Source: Bacteroidales bacterium UBA3856 (GTDB lineage Bacteria > Bacteroidota > Bacteroidia > Bacteroidales > UBA932). From it: a stretch of 9,245 nucleotides of DNA. Shown in pieces: positions 5,948 through 9,245 of this stretch (the first letter of the stretch is position 1; the number at the start of each line of letters is the position of its first letter). The notes beneath the pieces were generated by a model. The model saw only the letters and a program-made list of their open reading frames with translations. It did not search any database and was not told the DNA's origin. Both the position numbers and the translations under genes were made by a program. Location: assembly GCA_002392525.1 (NCBI GenBank), contig DGHE01000105.1:1-9245 (forward strand), in the 5' to 3' direction.

Positions 5948-7372
5948 TTATTCTTTTGCAAAGATAGCAAAAGATTGGGAAGGTAGTTCAAAACAGCTTC
6001 CCGAAACGGCCTGGCTTTCCAAAACAGCAGTACGGAAAGTCTGAAGCGTATACCCCTCCGTCTCCACGGGCAGGGTAAGCGCAACCGTATGGTCCCGCGA
6101 CCCGAAGTTCACCAGCGCCACGCTGTAAGAGCCGTCCGGAAGCTGCGCCGCCACGGCCGCCACGCCGGACGGAAGCGCTCCGGAAAGTTTGAGGATACGG
6201 CTCCCGCGCGGGAAATGCCGGCACATCAGGCTCCAGGTATAATACCAGGGCCGGACGTCTTCCTGTGACGGATCCCCGAATACCTCGGTGCCCAGGATGT
6301 TCCACATGCCCCATAGCTTGATGTCCTCCGTTTTCCCCGAGTCTCCGCTACTGTGCATGGCGTCGTCCAGCATCCACGCGGCAGCGCCCGAGAAGCCCGC
6401 ATTCATCACGCTCATCAGGAGAAGCGGCATGTCCAGGGCATAAAAATCGTCATACACCAGCATGTTGCAGTCCCCTCCCTTCGTGAAGGGATGCCCCTCC
6501 ACGCGCTTCCAGTATTCCTTCGCCAGAGCCGCATCGGCCGGGTCGGAGAAATACTTGTAGCCGGCCTCTCCCAGGATGATGGGCGCATCCCCAGCAATGG
6601 CCTTGAGCTCCCGGAGCGTCTTTTCAAACTCCCCGCTCCGCACGAGGCGCTGTCCGGGATAGGCGTGCATGTCGTAGATGCCCACCTGGGGCACCGTCTC
6701 CACCGTCTCCCGCAGCCATCCTTCGGCATCGTAGGCCGATGCCCCGTTGCGGTAGCCGATCACCGCGTCGGGACCGGCAATGCGGACATCGGCGAGGGCG
6801 GGATAGAGGGACATCTCGGCCTGAAAATCCCCCACCATTCCCTTCCAGAAGGCGAAGTCCCCGTTCGGGGAAGCCCAGTCTCCGTCGGGCTCGTTGAAGA
6901 TAACGAAGTACTTGATGCAGGTAAAGCCGTTCTCCCCCACCAGATAGTTCAGATGCCGCACGGAAGCTTTCACCCACGCCGGAGAATCCTTCATCTCCCA
7001 GGTGGGCGGGTTGTACTCTCCGTACACCACCAGGATGTCGTTTTCCTGGCAATAACCCAGCAGTTTTTTCAAATAAGCGGCGTTGCGGTTGTCGTCAAAG
7101 CCTTCTCCGTCAAAGTACGTGAAGGGGCTGTTGATCATGCAGCGCACATACTGCGGCTTCATGAAATCCAGCCGCTCAAACAGCTTGTTCCAGTCCTCTT
7201 CGCTCACCTCGGAGCCCCAGGAAAGGGCCTCGTCGTAGGGGTCCCATTCCACGCCGTTTCCCAGGTAGCAGGGATTGATGACTTCGTCTGTAACAGTAAG
7301 GCTTACAGGACGGGAACAGCCTGCCGCGGTGAGCAGCAGGCTATAAAATGCAAGGGTGATGAGTCTTCTCAT
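5948..7372 (-). CDS. Clan GH-A glycoside hydrolase lipoprotein, family not assigned
   Basis: A secreted glycosidase with a TIM-barrel of clan A type, probably on the cell surface or in the periplasm and anchored by a lipid. The 474-residue product begins MRRLITLAFY, with a lipobox TAAGC (Cys19). Clan-A hallmarks are YFVIFNEPDG with Glu161 as likely acid/base and APIILGEAGY with Glu269 as likely nucleophile; YDMHAYPGQ (233-241) fits the strand between them. The barrel covers about 30-385 and a short C-terminal beta-sandwich (about 390-474, GSYSVALVNFG) follows, as in many clan-A enzymes. The two-glutamate pattern resembles GH5, GH30 or GH39, but I cannot settle on one. The ATG overlaps the stop of the upstream GH26 gene by 4 bp (ATGA), so translation is probably coupled. 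Its place between GH26 mannanases and an acetylesterase suggests it works on mannan or manno-oligosaccharides; activity is not shown by sequence. Confidence 0.75.
   Translation of the reverse strand: MRRLITLAFYSLLLTAAGCSRPVSLTVTDEVINPCYLGNGVEWDPYDEALSWGSEVSEEDWNKLFERLDFMKPQYVRCMINSPFTYFDGEGFDDNRNAAYLKKLLGYCQENDILVVYGEYNPPTWEMKDSPAWVKASVRHLNYLVGENGFTCIKYFVIFNEPDGDWASPNGDFAFWKGMVGDFQAEMSLYPALADVRIAGPDAVIGYRNGASAYDAEGWLRETVETVPQVGIYDMHAYPGQRLVRSGEFEKTLRELKAIAGDAPIILGEAGYKYFSDPADAALAKEYWKRVEGHPFTKGGDCNMLVYDDFYALDMPLLLMSVMNAGFSGAAAWMLDDAMHSSGDSGKTEDIKLWGMWNILGTEVFGDPSQEDVRPWYYTWSLMCRHFPRGSRILKLSGALPSGVAAVAAQLPDGSYSVALVNFGSRDHTVALTLPVETEGYTLQTFRTAVLESQAVSGSCFELPSQSFAIFAKE
5959..5992 (-). promoter_or_regulatory. 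Possible internal promoter for the acetylesterase gene
   Basis: On the minus strand TATCTTTG (5966-5959) matches the Bacteroidota -7 consensus exactly, and TTTG at 5992-5989 stands 22 bases upstream, slightly more than the usual gap. Transcription would start about 15-20 bases before the esterase ATG at 5935. The match lies inside the last codons of the GH-A gene (Ala-Ile-Phe-Ala), so it may be chance. It would allow the esterase to be made separately from the glycoside hydrolases. Confidence 0.35.
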
Positions 7373-8535
7373 TGGACCGTTATGCCATCTACAGGGTTAT
7401 ACATCTTGGGAAGGTCGTTGCAGAAGAACGTATCGGAACGCTTGTACATTTCCTTGAAGCTCTCCACGGAAACATGTCCGGGGAAAACGGAGAAATAGTG
7501 GCTGCCGCTTTCTGTTGGATCATACTTGTTGCGCCAGGTAACAAGGAGGCTCATCTTGCGGCCCGCCATGGGAGCCGCAATGTTGGTAATCCAGTAATCG
7601 GCCACCTTGAAGCCCTCCACGCCGGTTTCGGTAACGCCGGCCGGCTTTTTCTTTTTGGCAGAAAGAGCCGACAGCACCTTGAGATTGTTCACAAACACAT
7701 TGTTGTTGATGCCCTGGTAGCAGTCCATCCCAATGAAATCCACATAATCGTCTCCGGGCCAGCGGAAGAGGAAGTCGCTCTCAGTGCGGGCACCGTCCAT
7801 CTGGGGCGAGATGGCATAGATGAAATTGTGCACGCCGGCTGCCTTCATGTAGTCTACGAAATACCGCCACAGGCCGATAAACTCCTGCTCTGTGGTGCAG
7901 GACTTGCCCCACCAGCTCCAGGTCTGGGTGTGCTCATGGAAGGGGCGGATGATGATGGGAATGAGCTTTCCATCGGCTCCCTTCAGGCCCTTGGCAATGG
8001 CGGCCAGCTTGTCCAGCCAGCCGTTGAAAGTGGCCTGCGTGGCGCTGCCCTCCGTGAGAATCTCGGCCACCACCTGATTGTCTGAGTTGTCCCAGGCATC
8101 TCCTTTCCCGGCCTTGGGATTATTGAGGTGCATGCAGGCCGTTATGACCATGCCCCGGTTGTAGGCCTGCTTCATGAGCTTGATGCGGAGAGCGTTGTCC
8201 TCCACCTCCTTGGTGGAGCGCTGGTCCATCATGGAAGCAAAGTCCAGGGCATACACGCCCGGATAGTCCCCGCACACGGCCTTTGTATCGGAACCGCCCT
8301 CATCTCCATACCACTTGCGGCCATACATGAGGTCGTCGTGGTGTCCGAACATCCAGCCCTTTTCGCGGATGTTCCACAGGTTGGCATACAAGGCCTTTGT
8401 CTCGGCCGTGGCGGCAGCATCGGCCAGTGTCAATGTCACGGGATCGGGCTTTGCAGGCTCGGGATTCTGTTTGTTTCCGCCACAGTTCCAAAGAAGCGGA
8501 AGCGCCAGAGCGGCGGCTAAAACGATACTTTTCAT
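7369..8535 (-). CDS. GH26 endo-beta-mannanase lipoprotein
   Basis: Probably cuts beta-1,4-mannan chains internally. The 388-residue protein has an N-terminal signal with Cys18 (LPLLWNC, a loose lipobox) and a short Pro/Lys-rich linker (about 19-34), then one GH26 catalytic domain to the end. Visible family features: MFGHHDDLMYG (62-72), RPFHEHTQTWSWWG with Glu201 as acid/base, MDCYQGI (270-276), and AGVTETGVEG with Glu303 as nucleophile. Length is normal for a single-domain GH26. The ATG abuts the TAA of the preceding GH26 gene with no gap, and its TGA overlaps the next ATG. It is clearly a paralogue of the upstream GH26: long identical stretches such as WLVTW-type and AAPMAGRKMS are shared, with about two thirds of residues identical by eye. 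Specificity for mannan is the commonest in the family, but GH26 also contains beta-1,3-xylanases and lichenase-like enzymes. Confidence 0.88.
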   Translation of the reverse strand: MKSIVLAAALALPLLWNCGGNKQNPEPAKPDPVTLTLADAAATAETKALYANLWNIREKGWMFGHHDDLMYGRKWYGDEGGSDTKAVCGDYPGVYALDFASMMDQRSTKEVEDNALRIKLMKQAYNRGMVITACMHLNNPKAGKGDAWDNSDNQVVAEILTEGSATQATFNGWLDKLAAIAKGLKGADGKLIPIIIRPFHEHTQTWSWWGKSCTTEQEFIGLWRYFVDYMKAAGVHNFIYAISPQMDGARTESDFLFRWPGDDYVDFIGMDCYQGINNNVFVNNLKVLSALSAKKKKPAGVTETGVEGFKVADYWITNIAAPMAGRKMSLLVTWRNKYDPTESGSHYFSVFPGHVSVESFKEMYKRSDTFFCNDLPKMYNPVDGITVQ

Positions 8536-9245
8536 TTACTTTACAATTACGTTGTAGGCCATCTTGTACATATCCGGCAAATCCTCCGAGAAGAACGTGT
8601 CGGGACGCGCATAGAGGGTACGGAAACTTTCCTCGGAAGGGTGTCCGGGATACACGGAGTAGTACACCTTTCCGCTTTCCGTAGGGTCGTACTTGTTGCT
8701 CCAGGTAACCAGCATGCTCATCTTGCGGCCGGCCATGGGTGCAGCAATGTTCGTAGTCCAGTAGTCGGGGTTCTGGAAACCTTCCACGCCAATCTCAGTG
8801 ACGCCGCAGGGCTTGCGCTTAGCCTCCGAGACTTTCCCCAGGAGCTTGAGGTTATTCAGGAACACCGTATTGTTGATGCCAATATAGCAATCCATTCCCA
8901 GAAAATCAACATATTCGTCTCCGGGCCAGCGGATAAGGAAATCGCTTTCACCGGAGGCCTTCACGTTGATGGCGGGCGAAATGGCATAGAGGAAATTATG
9001 CACGCCGCGGGCCTTCATGCCATCTACGAGGAACCTCCACAGGGCCACATACTCGGCAGGCGTGGTGCAGGTACTGCCCCACCAGCTCCACTCGTGTCCG
9101 TGCTCATGGAAAGGACGCAGGATGACGGGAATCTGGACGCCGTCACTCCCCTTCAGGCTCTTTGCCAGGGAGGCCAGGTTGTCCAGCCAGCCGTTAAACT
9201 TGACGTTGGTGGCACTGCCCTCCTTGAGGATTTCGGCCGCCACCT
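8536..9245 (-). CDS. GH26 endo-beta-mannanase, 3' part only (5' end beyond window)
   Basis: The last 235 or so residues of a second GH26 enzyme; reading enters at the right edge with an open frame, so the GTG at 9243 is an internal valine and not a start. The acid/base glutamate is in RPFHEHGHEWSWWG (codon about 9105-9103) and the nucleophile in CGVTEIGVEG. The stop TAA directly abuts the ATG of the next GH26. Compared with its paralogue, the loop after the acid/base differs (HEHGHEW here, HEHTQTW there) as does the stretch after AISP (INVKASGE against QMDGARTE), which may tune subsites or chain-length preference. A probable tandem duplication followed by divergence. Signal peptide, N-terminus and operon promoter cannot be seen. 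Confidence 0.85.
   Translation of the reverse strand, partial: VAAEILKEGSATNVKFNGWLDNLASLAKSLKGSDGVQIPVILRPFHEHGHEWSWWGSTCTTPAEYVALWRFLVDGMKARGVHNFLYAISPAINVKASGESDFLIRWPGDEYVDFLGMDCYIGINNTVFLNNLKLLGKVSEAKRKPCGVTEIGVEGFQNPDYWTTNIAAPMAGRKMSMLVTWSNKYDPTESGKVYYSVYPGHPSEESFRTLYARPDTFFSEDLPDMYKMAYNVIVK

Noticed and set aside
4565..5986. 473-residue plus-strand open frame opposite the acetylesterase
   Set aside because: No domain or signal, His/Arg/Gly-rich composition, and all SGNH motifs lie on the minus strand; it is a shadow frame.
6353..7498. 381-residue plus-strand open frame opposite the GH-A gene
   Set aside because: Spans a gene junction of the real operon, has no recognisable motif, and has shadow-like composition.

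Overview
The window looks like a chromosomal piece of a GC-rich member of the Bacteroidota, most likely Bacteroidales. The evidence is an exact Bacteroidota -7 promoter element (TATCTTTG) at the left edge, starts without Shine-Dalgarno sequences, BtuG-type and TonB-dependent outer-membrane proteins for B12 capture, and surface-type lipoprotein glycoside hydrolases in a tight operon. Species cannot be read from the sequence.

Left half (+ strand, 1-4166): a vitamin B12 uptake operon. A promoter element is followed by a full cobalamin riboswitch aptamer (about 18-222) with a readable switching helix (to 250). Three tightly packed genes follow: a BtuG-like beta-propeller lipoprotein (279-1424), a BtuB-like TonB-dependent receptor (1424-3364, overlapping its neighbour by one base) and a FecCD/BtuC-like permease (3369-4166). 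BtuG would catch the corrinoid at the surface, BtuB would carry it across the outer membrane, and the permease would take it across the inner membrane. The permease lacks the usual N-terminal segment, and no ATPase (BtuD) or binding protein (BtuF) follows it here.

Middle (4167-4489): a convergent intergenic region with no credible gene. It holds two inverted copies of a roughly 45-bp hairpin element built on the core ATAACGCG, a 12-bp direct repeat, and a perfect 14-bp inverted repeat that may end transcription.

Right half (- strand, 9245-4490): part of a beta-mannan-type polysaccharide degradation operon, transcribed from beyond the right edge. In order of transcription it has a 5'-truncated GH26 (cut by the window), a complete paralogous GH26 lipoprotein, a clan GH-A glycoside hydrolase lipoprotein whose family I cannot assign, and a secreted SGNH/sialate O-acetylesterase-like enzyme. 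Junctions are 0 nt, a 4-bp overlap, and 12 nt. A plausible joint role is cutting acetylated mannan (two GH26), trimming it (GH-A enzyme) and removing acetyl groups (esterase). No SusC/SusD pair or regulator lies in the window.

The items most worth a second look are the dispersed palindromic repeat lodged in the peripheral arm of the riboswitch, the N-terminally short permease without a visible ATPase, the paired ATAACGCG hairpins, and the unassigned GH-A enzyme. I did not find a system that I could call wholly new.
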